A model generated the notes under the pieces. The model saw only the letters and a list, made by a program, of their open reading frames with translations, did no database searches and was not told where the DNA came from. This document shows positions 1 through 13,800 of a stretch of 64,000 bases of DNA, in pieces. Position 1 is the first letter of the stretch. Each line of letters starts with the position of its first letter. This DNA is from Bolinopsis microptera. Taxonomy: Eukaryota > Ctenophora > Tentaculata > Lobata > Bolinopsidae. A program made the position numbers and the translations under genes. Location: assembly GCF_026151205.1 (NCBI RefSeq), contig NC_087080.1:6614797-6678796 (forward strand). Reading direction: 5' to 3'.

Positions 1-306
1 ATTGTTGGATCCCCATATCCCTGGGGATATTGGTGAACATGTTGGATATATCTATGGCAACATGTATCACCTCCTTACCCAACAATATGGTGGACTCATT
101 CAAGCTATCAATCTTCCTCAAAAAATGAGGGGTGTCAATAATTCTATAATCTAAAATAGCCTTCTTCAATTCGTATGCAGTCAGGGCAGATAGGTTCTCA
201 ATGTACGAACCACATCCAGTAGTAATCATCCTCCCAGGGTACAAAGGTGGCTTGTGGGCCTTGGGATTCAGGTATATATATAACATCCCACCAAGACTCT
301 TTGCAA
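1..306 (-). mobile_element. Penelope-like element, reverse transcriptase fragment at window edge
   Basis: Read on the minus strand, one frame is open from 306 to the window edge (102 codons). It contains LNPKAHKPPLYPGRMITTGC, then a stretch ending in VAIDISNMFTNIPRD. The PKxHK..PGR..T(S)GCGS block, followed about 60 residues later by a D-S-[ML]-[FY]-TNIP block, is the signature of Penelope-like reverse transcriptases: the aspartate is the first catalytic Asp of RT motif A, and TNIP is near-universal in the group. The copy enters from outside the window, so its left part is unseen. The frame begins just after a TTTTAG, so it is either truncated here or has an exon border, and introns are known in this group. 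Clade is not assigned. Confidence 0.72.
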
Positions 307-424
307 TCTAAAACAAGTTTCCATAAACTCAATGTCACAATTTAAACGGGCATTAAAATGAATGTTAGATAATCGCGTCAAACTACAATATGCCGATCCG
401 CCGAGGACTCTACTTTATAACTAT

Positions 425-1034
425 ACTAGAAAACCCGTGGTCACAGTGAGGAAGCTAATATTGATAGTATTTTTTGTTAGTAAGTTTAGAATATCCTACA
501 CCACCGAAGATACAGCCAAATAAAATGTTGCTCGTACTAAACACAGCGTAATATATCAAAATGACGTTAAAACAATCATTGCACGTGCACGTGCGTGTAA
601 CAATCCTCGTTACCATGGTAACTACGCAACTTCCTATTTTTCATCTAATTTGCACGTGGGCGGTCGTACAGTGTACGTAGAAACAAAAAGAATTCTCTGA
701 ATTATAAGTAAGACTAGAAAGCCCGTGGTAACAGGGACGAAGCTAGTAGTATTCTTTGAAAGAAAGTTTTAATCGCATCAAAAAAGATCCATCCCGACCG
801 AAGATACAGCCGATTTAAATATAAAACACTTTAAACACAACGTAATTACCACAAAACCGATCAAAATGACGTTAAAACAATCTTTGCACGTGCATGACGC
901 ATGTGTGCATTAAAACACCGTTGCTATGGAACCTTTTGGTTGTTACCTAAATTCCTATTTTTCCTTTTAATTTGCACGTGGGCGGTCGTACAGTGTACAG
1001 TGTACGTACAAAAACAATTCTCTGAATTATAGTA
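425..1034 (+). repeat. Tandem dimer of a ~290-bp interspersed repeat (family A)
   Basis: Two units begin with ACTAGAAA[AG]CCCGTGG at 425 and 713 (period 288). In the same order both carry a CCGAAGATACAGCC block, AAATGACGTTAAAACAATC, TTTGCACGTG, TTGCACGTGGGCGGTCGTAC and a TTCTCTGAATTAT end. A third, inverted copy is at 51377-51628. No long frame, poly-A or clear terminal inverted repeat was seen. Unit 1 contains a perfect palindromic RFX X-box, GTTACCATGGTAAC, at 609-622. It is probably a non-autonomous element or short satellite-like repeat; its superfamily is not recognised. Confidence 0.75.
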
Positions 1035-1636
1035 GAGATATATTATATTATATATATATTATTATATCACAAACATTCCCCGATAACTTGAACAAATGAG
1101 AGAACCGTGCATAATACAAGAGCTTGAATCTCAATAACTCTCAAAACCACACCACTGTCAGTTGAACACAGATAAATCCTGACACCCAACATTACAAGTA
1201 CATGAAGCTCAATAAAACTCATTACAATATTATGTCCATATAACAGCACCAGCACAGTGCAGTAGTGCACACTATAATATATATATTTTCATGTTAAATG
1301 TGCAGAGAATTGTAAAGATAATTCAGTAAATACACTGTCACGTTACTTAAATAACAGGAATGAAGAATACCGGTGTAATCTTGTTTGTTCATAAGTCGTG
1401 TAGTCTGTTAGGCAGTATTAAACACAATAGCCCATTGAACCACTCTCAAGTATGGGTTGTTGTAGCTTTGGAATAATCAGCCGACGGACGGCACTCGGCA
1501 CGGCACGGCACGGTACTCTGCGCTAATCACCCAATTTTAGGGAGCTTTGTTCAGTCTTGTAATGGGCAGGTAGCCTGAATAAGTGCATAATCTCGTGCAG
1601 GGAATATATTTTAGAGTTCCACTTGACGGGATATGA

Positions 1637-1773
1637 CCATATAAGGGGGAACACCTGATTGGGAATGATTATATTAGGGCTCTACATGACCGGAAATAAC
1701 CATATTGGAGCACAATTTAGCAGGTGATTACCATATTTGGGCATAACCTGATAAGGATAATAACCATATTTGG
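1637..1773 (+). promoter_or_regulatory. CArG-box (SRF site) cluster before gene A
   Basis: Three exact CC(A/T)6GG sequences lie 48-185 bases before the first ATG of gene A: CCATATAAGG at 1637, CCATATTTGG at 1731 and CCATATTTGG at 1764. A near-match, CCATATTGGA, is at 1700. They sit in a loosely repeated ~35-45 bp module (GGNNATNACCATAT..). CArG boxes bind serum response factor and other MADS proteins in animals. Control of gene A is inferred from position alone. Confidence 0.5.
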
Positions 1774-1820
1774 GCCCTTAAGCGTAACGTTACCTGAAAA
1801 TCAATTGTTCAGGTGTGACA

Positions 1821-1894
1821 ATGTCACAGATTGGTGCAAGAAGATCTGCAATCGGCGAGGAGAGTGAACCATGTACTAGTGACGAGGACGCCAG
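1821..1894 (+). CDS. Gene A exon 1 (start codon)
   Basis: ATG at 1821 opens 24 codons plus two bases (M-S-Q-I-G-A-R-R-S...SDEDA), ending at a GTAATG donor at 1895. The start is chosen because the CArG cluster lies just upstream and because the phase (two bases, AG) joins exon 2 exactly to make Arg. Confidence 0.6.
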
Positions 1895-4800
1895 GTAATG
1901 AGATTTTTGACTCTTTCCTTTTCAATCACTCGATTATCGCTGTGCAGTGATCTCAGTGCTGTATTATCACATAAAGCAGGTGACATGTCCGTCACAGAGC
2001 AGGTGACAGGTTTGTGACACATTATTACTAATAAATACCACCACCTGGTAGATGATATAATAATAATAGTTGTTACAGGGCGTCAGGAACATGGAGAGAC
2101 AGTGGTATAGACACTATATCCAGCACCTACACCAGTATCAACGCTAGTATGAGCGATGAGGAGACAGATGAATACAGAGTGAGTACACAAACCAACAGAC
2201 ATACAGACATACAGATTACAGACATACAGACTCATGGACTGACAGATAGAGAAACTTACAGACCAACGGAAAGTAAGACAGACAGATTTACTGACAGAAC
2301 CTATTCAATATAAGAGGTCGCACCATGCTGATTTTAAACGATCCCTGCCTTATTCTGGCAGCTCCTAATTCAACACACTCCCAGCAGATCTAGTAGAGCT
2401 TAGTACATCACGTGACTAGTACATCACGTGACTAGCTGGTCAATCATTGTACTCCCAGGACGGTCATCACCTTGTTTATCATTGTCCAATCTCTTATTTA
2501 AAAGCGTTATCGTGAGAGTATGTAATAGGTAGTGCGTGTGAACTGTACTAGAAATACAGTGTTTAACTGCTAGAACAGTGAATATGACACCAAATATAAT
2601 ATATCATATAACATCAGGTGTTGTACAGCGTATTGAGGGACCTTAAGTTCATTCTCTGACTATAACACTACACAGAGGCACATTGGTCACGTGTGCGCGT
2701 TATTTGCACGTGGTTACACAAGCAGTTCAAACAAGCCGCGCGCATACCGGTTTAATATTTCTAAATGTCATGAACCTTGGGATTAGTTCAGGTGTTAAGT
2801 TAGTTGCAATATAGTGGTTACTAAGTAGAGTGGTGAAGACATCTCCTGATTCCCTGGGGATCCCTAGTCAGTGAACACGTGTGGTTATCATGCAATAGTA
2901 GAAGTCTTATCGCAACAATCTGCCAGGGCTCCTGGTATTTGGTGAATAAAGCTCTCGAGATATCAAAATACTTTACATATATCCGACACATTTTTTACTG
3001 GAATTTAAATGTCGGTAACACGTGCCCAACGTTGTATTCCGATATTACAATATGAAACTTTGAGTTACAGTAAAAAAATGCGGCAGATCTGAGCCAAGAA
3101 TTCCAAAATAGGACTCGTGCGAAATGTTATCATTTTCCTAACAATAACTAGCAATTTCGTACTGAGTTTAATAATGTTAAATGTACATTATGAACTACCA
3201 AGTTTCATGTTGTACCTATTTCAATGTGTAATGATAGAATTAGCAGTGCTTTCAAACCGACCCGAGTCAACCGTTTATTGTTTATTAGCCCTTCATGCTT
3301 ATTATACCTATATACCCAGCCAAGCCAATGACTTAAGGAACTTGTTGTTGCGCATGATACAGAGATCCCTCTGTTTCTGCATATATATTATAATGTGTGC
3401 TGCATACCCAACATTCTTATTATTATTAGTGGTTAATACTCGCATATAGCTACTGGTTGTACATTTTATATTACATATTTGCTCTTGGTTGCTTGTTAGT
3501 TAATCTGCTCTAATAGAGTCAATTATCGATGATTTATGAGAATTTTAATCATCTCAACAACATAGAAGCAATAGTCTAGGCTCGCAGCTTGTAGGTCATC
3601 AGAAAAGTTTTTAAAGATCTTGCTTGTTGCTGTGATACTTGGAATAGTTTCTCTTACCGATGGTCCTAGAGAGAGAAACTAGATGATAGACCCGCTTCTG
3701 TTGTACCCTCTCCCAGACTCCTTGAACACATCTGGATATAGAATCCGTGTAAGTTTTCAGTTCGGTAGTTCAATTATCAGGACAATAGGGAACAATTCGC
3801 GGGAACATGTATTTTGGGACAACCTCTTGGAATCTCGTTAGACTATTTTTAGGATTCTGAGAAACGTTATAATCTCACAAACAGGCGTGTAGTGTGTACT
3901 GTACATTATGTACTGTACAATGTGTACATTATGTAGTTTACTCCTTTACAATGTATTGTGTGCTTTACACAGGCCATGGTTTTGGATCGACTACATAACA
4001 TCAAAACACTGTCCTCGACTAATCTCGAGAGCGCTTTTGGGGCCCTAATCTGAGTGTAAGGGTAAGCAAGCAAATTATGAGTATTAAAAGTGACAAGCAA
4101 ATCATCGAGATGAAACTTGGAGCGGTGATCTCTGACTTAAACCCCGGGCGAGGGAGGGGTACACTCACAGATCACAGATCACGATATCGTACCGGGTAAA
4201 CTCTGAGTGTACAATCTAATTCACTGTGATAGCGCTACTCAGTACTCTTCTTCAAGTCTCATTAAATTAAGACTACTAATATGAACCTATCATGAGGGTC
4301 CCCTGCCCTAGTGATCTTATAATTGGATTATTATCCATGATCTGAAGCTTTTGTTTCCGGGATACATTTCCTACAGATCTAGCGTGCACAATAATTAGAC
4401 TCGCTCATTTACTATCTCGCAATGTAGAAGCTGGTCCTTATTGTCCGTAAGATGGCTACTAGCCAAGGATAATAATGGATTATCCTGCCGAAAAGATCAC
4501 TTTTTGAAAGATTATCAATCATCATCAATAGAAATCCTGGCTTTATGCCCAACTCCGACCCAACTGAAATTAATCAAATTAGCCCGTAGACCAGCCTCCA
4601 TGACGCATGTATTTAATCAGGGCCCTTGTCCTTAAACACTTGCTGTAATAGCTATTATATAGGTTTTTGCTCTCAGTAATTTGCGCCACAATATAACTGT
4701 GCACAAGCATAAAGGTGGTTACTCACCTGTACATAAAGGATAATATGATCAGATATGTTACAGTCCACGAACAGGTCCTGAAACTACGCCTACTCCCACA

Positions 4801-7800
4801 TCATAATGATGAAAATACCGAGCAGATTCAGTAACAGATGTGTTATTAGCCTTTGTGTAGCTAAGGACCTGGCCCACAAACAATATGATTTACAGGGGCT
4901 ACCCTAGACTGGAAGTTTACTAGCAGGTCTATCATATTATCGGTATATAGACTTGGTGTGCTTATCTGCTATCTAGACGCTGTGTCACTTGTTAAGCTGG
5001 AACCTCCTTGTTAGAGATACGTATCTAGTGGGCGTATCTTGTTAGAGATATAACACTGGTGGTCTGGGTGAGCCATGAGTATGAACAAGCTGAGACGAAG
5101 ATGTTCCATGTTCGAATTGGTGGGTTTTTATTTTCATAAATGTGATAATTTCCGAATTTTTGGGCGGTTAAACTAAATAAACCGCCGCCCTGCTGAAGCC
5201 AACAAAAGTTATCTAGCGTTAAACTGATTAAAAAGTACATAATATAATATAAAATCTACACTTTCGTCTTATAACCACTGGTTGTAATCAGAATTACGAA
5301 TGGACCAACTCACAGTGGCTGGGCACTTAAACCGCCCTTGTGAACGGATGAGGAAACATCTGCTCATCTCGAACCTAATCACCTAATTAGCCCATTATCA
5401 AATGACTTGTCCATCTTGCACTTGACCTGTTTAGCACTCCTTCTCTACCCGTATACTATTCTCATTTGTGTCTGACAAGCCCGTGGTTCATACATTTGAC
5501 GTTTGTAACATTTGACGTTTGAACTTTAAGATTCACGAGCTGTGGCCTGTAGGAACTTGAGAAGTTGAGATCAGATCGGAGAGTGAAATAGTGAGGATGC
5601 GGTCACGTGAGGGAATATGAGCTGTTTTGATTGGTTCACATTTCAAGTGTTGCACGTGTGGCTGCCAGCTCGAGCTCTGATCTTCCAAACCTTTTCTCCG
5701 TACAGCCTCGTAAGTGGTCTGTGAAGATGTCAGATCCATTTAACGTGAATGTTTATTTAGTGTCCATTAACTGGCCCGTGTTTGAGATAAGAAACGGTCG
5801 AACCAATATTTTGTTTTGTCGAGACCGACCCTGGATTTTGTTTGCCGAACTTTTTATAATTGTAAATTAAGCTCATTTATTACCTGTAAGTATGGTAAAT
5901 TTGGCAATAATCACTTTGGCAATATTCCAACACAGTCGTTACTCTGTTACTATACGCGGTATTATGAAAAAGTTTGGCAATAATTTTAGTAAACTAATCC
6001 GAAACCCGCTCCGCGCCAGGAATCCTGTCTTTTTCTTGTTTGATATACTTTGACTGCAGCTGTATAAAGTTTATATCACTCAACATTCACAAATACAGAT
6101 CGGCTTCACGAAGCCAGAAGTGTTCACTCGTAGTAACTCTTAGTCACTAGTTTTCAATAGCGCTGGGCGCTCTCTCCTTTTTGTAACGAGCTTCCGTGAT
6201 CTACATTTTTCGGCCAAACTCCGGTATGCCAAATTGTAGCGATGAGAATTTACAAATACCGGACATTTTTGCTGTCACGAGTGCTTAACTTTAAGTAGAA
6301 TTTTCTCGGAGAACTCTGTATTGCATCGAAAAGAACATTCCGTGGCCAAGAGTTTAGTATGTACTAATCATTTAGAACAATGTTCTATTCAGCCTTAGGT
6401 TAGTCTGAAAGACCTATATAACTTTTAAGAGTATACTGGACACGACACTTGGTTTTAGTGTACTACTATTAACTGTCTATACACTATTTAAGATAACTTA
6501 AAATAAATTATTTTATTTTGTAGTAGAGTGTCCCCTGCTAGTCACCAGTCTCCTGGTCATGGGCCTCCAAATGACGACCACATACTAACATTGCTCAAAT
6601 TCTTGTACTCTAATCACCAAATCTAGACGGCAGAAGTATTACTGGGTTAGGTGGACTCTGAACACGGTGGACTATATCCAAACTATGTAATCACCTGTTA
6701 ACATCCAGTGTTGAAGTTATGGAATTTAGGTTGTACTCTTCAGCCACTCCACCGGAACGTACTGAACGATTTGGAGAATGTACTAATGTAGCTGATTTCA
6801 TCCAGCTATGTGTCTATTTGTCTAAGTGGAGGCTTCTCTTTGTTGTGTTTAGACACAGTTGAATAGATGATAATGTGTGGAGGAATCCTACTTTTGTTCT
6901 AGAATGTGCCGTGTTCCTGTTGGATAATGTTTGGCACGTGATTGGATTCCTTTCAGGAACATTTTCCTAAATAACCTTGATAAGTAACATGTTATTATAC
7001 GTGCCTCAGAATAAAAATAATTTTCTTGATGTTATTCAGAGATAAGTGGTGGTGGCTAGTGTTGGTCAAAATTACATTTTTGTATATTTTAGTACTGACA
7101 TATTTTTACAAACGTGTTAATTTTACCGTGTAGAGAGGTGATTTGTAAACAAAAACGCGCTCAAAAGAATGCAAGAGTTTCATACATCGGTCTAGATTGT
7201 TGTTTTAAAGGTGCCTGGCATCTAACACTTTGTTTGAATGTATTTAACAACCGATCTGCTTCACTACACTCTTAACACCACCCGCTATGTATCTAAAAAT
7301 AGAACATGATATTTGCTAAATTTAACCCCCAAATTGTCTGCTCCCGTAAGGTCTACAAATAACACTTGTGAATCATAACACATCTGATTTTTTAAATTAT
7401 CCCAGCTGCCCTATAAACGCCCCTAAATATAACATGAGTATGGAATGTATACTTTCTGCACCTGCGACCCAAATTGAGAATTTACATCGACCTTGGATAC
7501 GCCGAATTACGCTACGATCTGAGAGAATCATGTACCGTGTTATATAAGATACAGTATTTGCTAAGAATTTGCTATCCTAAGAACTTTTAGACGTTAATTT
7601 ACGTCAGTTGTCTTTTTGTTCCATTTCAAAAGGAAAAGTACGAAGAATTTAGATTTAACGGCAGATGAAGTCTTAAATTTTGCTATCAAATCTTCAAAAA
7701 CCACCGTATTACATGTACAATTGCGTTGCATGATACATATCAAAATTTCACAAATCCTCCTCAAGTGTGAAAAGAGAGTATAACTATGATGTTGCCGGTC

Positions 7801-10800
7801 CAGTGTCCATGACATACTATTCGTAGAAATTCTTCAAATGTACACGTTTTCCTGCATGCTTTCTTACCAACACAACAAATCGGAGCTATCATGTGTTGTG
7901 GCTTATTGTTCTCAGAGCTTGGTTTTAAATACTTAAGATAAGCGGAGGTTTAATACTGAACTAGTACAAATATTTGTTGAGATCAAGATTATAAAGCATA
8001 TTGTGTTCCAACTTCCAATCGAAATACTTATAATGAGTTATGACTAGACAAGAGGGGTATGTTGAATGAGCTTTACCACAGACTACTGTGAATGAATTAA
8101 ACTATACGAGGATAATAAATGATGAATTTACGTTAATAATTCCATAAATCTTATGTTAACTGTCATGTTAAATGTCATAATATTAGAGAGTTAGTTCACA
8201 TTTCCCATACCTTTTGTATTTAGCAAGAGCCAGATCGCAGACAGTGCTAGATCAAAGACCTCCCGAGATCTTGGTACTATACACTATACACTGTACACAA
8301 TTGTATAAGCCAAGCTTAAAACCATATCCAGCCTTGTTAACCCTACCTTTGTTTTATTTTCTCACTTTTATCCGTTTTTTCCTCTTTGTAACGGGAAAAT
8401 GTACAATGTTCAACTTGAGCAGTTTAACTAGAAATGTGGTACAACTTCGTGATTTAAACGATTATAACGGTACTGGTGGGAGTAAAGCAGGCCTAGACAA
8501 AGTCTCACGGCCTTTAGTCGGCTGTAACGAGATTTTATTGGTGGGTGTTGTAATCTGGCATTTGCTAAATCTTTAATTTTTAAGTTTAATGCGTGCATAA
8601 ATGGTGCCATTATTTAGGGGTTTTATCGTTTTTTGAATTAGACAACACTTTGAAAATGTTATTATTAAACTTTTATATGTGGGTTGGAGAATGGAGGGAT
8701 GGGCAATTCAGTATCTTTTCTACGTGGGTGGATAAGAAGCAGCGGCTAGGGCGAAGTTACTTTATCGAAAAACAGATTCACTTTGTCTAAGAAGGGAGAG
8801 CAGTATATCAATCCGATCACAAAGCTACGTTTACCTGGCGTATTTAATGATAACTATATAATATGCTCCTAATAACTGTCTGCTACTCTGCCATGTTATA
8901 TTCATTATGTGATGTTATTATTATCCTGTTATTGGCGCTGCACCACAACATCTGAATTCAAGCACCAGATTAGCAACACTAATTATCCCAAGCAGCACTC
9001 GCCCACGCCTCACATCATATCGCTAGCTGATCCCAAATATCGCTAGATCCCAAAACGAGTTAACTACACTTCGGTTAAACTGCGACTGGCTTTATTTAAG
9101 TCTTGCAAGGTTCGTTGTTATATCGTTCCTCCTGCGCTTTTATGTCCAGTTAATGTATTCTTTTTCTGGTGTCTTTCGAGCTGATGCTTTCAACTGGGGT
9201 CAACCCGAGGTTTGGTTCTAGGAAATCTATTTTTAGTTTTCTGTTTCCTTCCCTTTTATCGAGTACTTAGTGACGTCTTGCCAGCTTAGGCGCTTTTAAC
9301 ATCGCTACATACTATCAGCATTAAACATAGCTTAGGATACATAGTGTACTAGAATGAAATGTCATTTCCGGATATATAATTATTCGTGTCCAGAAATACC
9401 TTGCCATCCTACGTAATTCCCAATATTTGACAGACTTTTGACAGGGGCGCGGTACATAACATAATCGTTTTGCAGTGTTACATTTAAAACTATTTACGGA
9501 GCGTCAAATCCGTTGATGTAGAAAATTCCATCTGCTTGATCATGCATGATTGTTATTTTCTGTAACGTCAATTGGTGACTTTAATTAAAATACGCTACAG
9601 TCACAAAATGCATAATAGTTCGTCAACCTGAGATGTTTTCTAGAAGTTTTGTACAGCTTGCGAGAAATAATTGTAGAACATACCGCAAAACTTACGCAGT
9701 GTATTACCCAATTTAAACTGTCTGTCTGGCTGTGTCTGCATCTTTCTTAAACTGTGCCTATAGTGCCACGGTAACGTCTAATTAAATTCCGCTAATGTAT
9801 TCATCACATTCCATCTGAAACCGCGTGATGAATTACTGAAATTACGTGAAATTATCCTCGCATATCCACCGGGGAAATCTTAACATACCTGAATATTTTG
9901 TACGATAATATTTAGCGCATTTAAATTAGTGTTCAAAACTGTGATGAGCATGGCATATCCTCATATTCCGTTCCGTTTCTGTAAGTCCGTCTCTAGGGAG
10001 TAGTTGAGGTAAAAGTTGTAACGCGCGGAGTCTCACTATTATTGAAATGTTCTGTAAATTTATGCGCACGCACTGTTTCCGCCGCGCGCGCGTTCTAAAT
10101 TATAATTATATCTACTAACTAATCACCCCAATCATGTATACGGCCCCTTATTATGGCTCTCTTCTGCTTATTAACAGCCCTGAAGATCTTTGCCACTATT
10201 TACTGTCTTGTTAAGGCCCGGATTATGTTTGGGTAATTATAAGTTGTGTAAGAGAGAATTGGAGGTGTCCCTTTGGCTGTGAACCTTAATCAAGAGCGAC
10301 CAAGCTCTCCTTTTTTCTTCAAGTGAAGGTCAATGTTATATTAATGGGAAGAATCAAGAAATCAAGAATAACTGTGCAACTCAACTAAACATACCATGAC
10401 CTTGCTTAAAGACAACATATATTGTCGCTTACCAAACTTTTCAACTGACTGACACAAACACTCGACCCTCGGCCTCAATAACTGTTTGTTTTCAATTTTT
10501 ATACTAAATCTCTTGAGCTAAAAATCTTAGATCTGCCAATTTGATAGCTTTGTAAAATCCTTTGTTTTCCGTTAACATATCCTCTTTTCAGGGACAGCGA
10601 CCGTTATCTCCACTTGCAAACAGTTATGCATCGTTTGAGCTGCCCACAGAAGGTTTGTCTATATCCGAGATTATTAATTTATTGTGCTCACACATCAAAC
10701 AACCGTGTTTTGTGTGTCATGATCATGTCACCATCATATCAAGTAAAAATCACACCATAATGAGTTTCACCTCAGTGGCCGTTCGGAACTTCCGTCTATT

Positions 10801-13800
10801 ATTAAGAAAGCGTGGCTTTGAATGTTGCATTATCAACTTTCCAACATGTTAATTTCCTCAATTAAACAACTAGTACGTTAATTACCTCAATTTATCAACC
10901 AAATCGTTAACTGCCCCAATCATGCTACAAGTGCGTTTTAATTGCCTCAATAAAGCAATACCGCTTCAAGCCTCACTTTAAAGTGCCGCTTTTATTGTTA
11001 TCGTCTATGAAATAACTTTGTAGTTCCAGTTAATCCACCATAAAGTGACAGTAAGTAACCGCACTCAGCCATTTGATCTATTATTGGAATATGAACACTC
11101 ATGCACCCTTCGGGCCCTTAGCCAAGCCTGAACACCACTTAATATCTATATATAATGTAGACCCCGAGATGTGCTGCGTTACTTACCTGTAAGTTTAGCC
11201 TGTAACAGCTGCTAAGTGTTGTACCACATAAAATACTTTTATCAGTATTGGTATAGCCACTCGAGATGGCAGAGCTTTTTTCTCTTTATCAGTTGACAGT
11301 CGATAGGGTAGCTCTAAGTTTCCGGTCTAAAACTTAGAGGCTAGATGTTGGAGGCGTGACAATTATAAAGAAATATTTCACGTACATACCAATGTATCTA
11401 GAATACTCTTTTTATACTCGAGTGTTTTGGAGCATACTCAAGTATGTTCCACTTTATATTGTTACCCTTTTCACCCTAGATATTTCACGTCATGTCAACG
11501 TCATGTAACGTTTATTCCAAATCAACACTTCATTGAGCAAGCCTGCGTGGAATGTTCTCTCTTTATCTCCTACTACAACTTGATACGCTTGCTATTGTCC
11601 TACCTTCCTGTTAATTTACCTATGACTGTAAACAATACAACATTGACGTATTGAGAATTATTGAGAAAGCCACTGGTATTATGTAACTACTTCATTAATA
11701 ATTGTTCCAATACTGTTGCTTTTGTCAGTGCGAATCTACTTTGTATTTCCTCAAATTAAGGGGATTATTCCAGAAACCCAGCCCTTCCAAGGTAGAATTA
11801 ATAGTTTGCATATCTTTTGATTTGTCTACTTGTATTATCTCTGTAGTAGTAGTAGTAGTAATATTAGATCTTTAGATGCCATCGTTGAGTAGGTGGTCTC
11901 CTGCACCTTTTCTGCAACCTGCAATCTGAAGAATTAAAAACATTTAATATTGTAAATATTTAATGCACCCAACACTGTTGTCCCAAAAGTCATCAATCGT
12001 TCATTGGAAAATATGACACTTAGCATGCCTGCAAGTTATTGGTTGATGAATATTGCGCACACGGTACGGGGTCGTCTCGACACGTGTTGGGCCCTTATTA
12101 ATTAAAATCTCGAATAACTTCGCGTACTGTTGACATAACGTATCAGTACCTCCATATCACAGTATGGTGGAGATGGCTGATAGCTCTGTCCAATATTGTC
12201 GATAGTATCTAGCCTATCACCATCTAGAAAATTGCCAGATACCACAAACCTCCATATTATTATAACCTCAAACCCGCTCTCAATATTTGATAATTGTGCG
12301 CCGACTATCTCAGCCTGCATTACCCTCGTGAGTCGTGAGCACAGTTTGCTCTGTGACCTCGCTCTGTGACCTCGCTCTGTGACCTCGCTCTGTGACCTTG
12401 CTCTGTGACCTCGCTGTTGTCAGTCAACAGTTTTCCAGCTCAACCACAGTCTGCAAAATTTGCAGGATTTGAGATCAAATATGGTCTGTAGTTTCACTAG
12501 TCAAATGTTCACAACGGATAGATAGTCTCGGAGCGGTTCTGAAATTAAAGCACTTTCCTGGCGGGCTAAAACAAAGTGAACTAGTTTAGTGCTATTGGTT
12601 GCGGCGCGGTGGCAAGCTTATATTAGAGTAATATTATAGTAATACAGTAAACTTCGATTCACAGCGCCCCGTTTTAACTCAAACCCTGATTTACTTCGGC
12701 TGGTTCCTTCCCCACACTCCGCGTTAAATTGGGGTATTACTGTATTAGGTTAATATTAGAGACATCTATTTAAAAAGTCCAGTTGAAGTCAAACTGCACT
12801 TTGACAAATCGATATCAATTAGCCACTCCTTGAGTTGGCTACAATTTAAAGATCGGAACGAGGAGCAAAATTTTATAAACCTCATTTGGGTTTTCGGTGT
12901 GGGTGGTAAGGTATCGGTTAATGGTTTACTAACGGATGGAGGGAAAATGAACAAGGTAGTTTAATGTTTCTGGTTTAACCTATTTTCCGACTATCATTTA
13001 CTTCTGTCGGACGTTTGCAATTACTGAAACGTATATAAGCGTGCTTTGGATATTTTTGCATCTCAGTTGCGGAGACTTAGCTAGCTAGTAATTCTCTTAA
13101 CTGCTATCCGTTGCTAAGGTTCTACTCTGACTGGTATGGTAACCCAACTGTTGAGGCTTACTCAGTAATCGATTTTGTGGAAGGTACTTCAAAATGTAAA
13201 CCGTCCAGGAGGAATTTACAAAAAATGTTGCCCCCAGACAGATATACTTGGTAGACGAAGAGGCAACCTTTGATAAAAATCCGTGGGAATTTATCCATTT
13301 AATTGAACGCGCACTCTGTAAGCTATTAGATTAAAAGTCGTCACTATAAGGTTAATATTCGTCACGTAACAGTTACACACTCACACTCACACTCACACTC
13401 ACACTCACACTCACACTCACACTCACACTCACACTCACACTCACACTCACACTCACACTCACACTCACACTCACACTCACACACATAGTACACAGTACAC
13501 AATACACATAGTACACACACACACACATATTATTCAAACTTCTACAAAGTCCACTGAGCTGTTGAGTGTTGAGGGTGTTGATCTCACAAAGCGAGATTCT
13601 TTGTTCAATGTCAAGTGAGTCCCACACTGTAAGCATTCTCAGTGCGCAGTCGTATGATATCACCGTGTGCTTGCAATCATCACTACACCAAACTGAGAAT
13701 CATTCAACTTTTAAAATCATTATCACTGCTGCAGATTCATCTGCTGTGACCAGAGTGTGTGTTTACACTCATCTGCAGCCGCATAACTACTAACCAGTAA

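Noticed and set aside
3117-3449. 110-codon hydrophobic frame
   Set aside because: Begins with GTG rather than ATG, lies in a long AT-rich intron, and has no splice borders or recognisable motif; length is within chance.
8214-8576. 120-codon plus-strand frame
   Set aside because: Alternative start codon, mixed composition and no homology or splice signal; likely chance.
12102-12320. 72-codon minus frame starting at a true ATG with fairly protein-like text
   Set aside because: No family, no splice partner and an isolated position within an intron.
13373-13663. Minus-strand frame rich in Ser-Val
   Set aside because: Direct translation of the (ACTCAC)n microsatellite.
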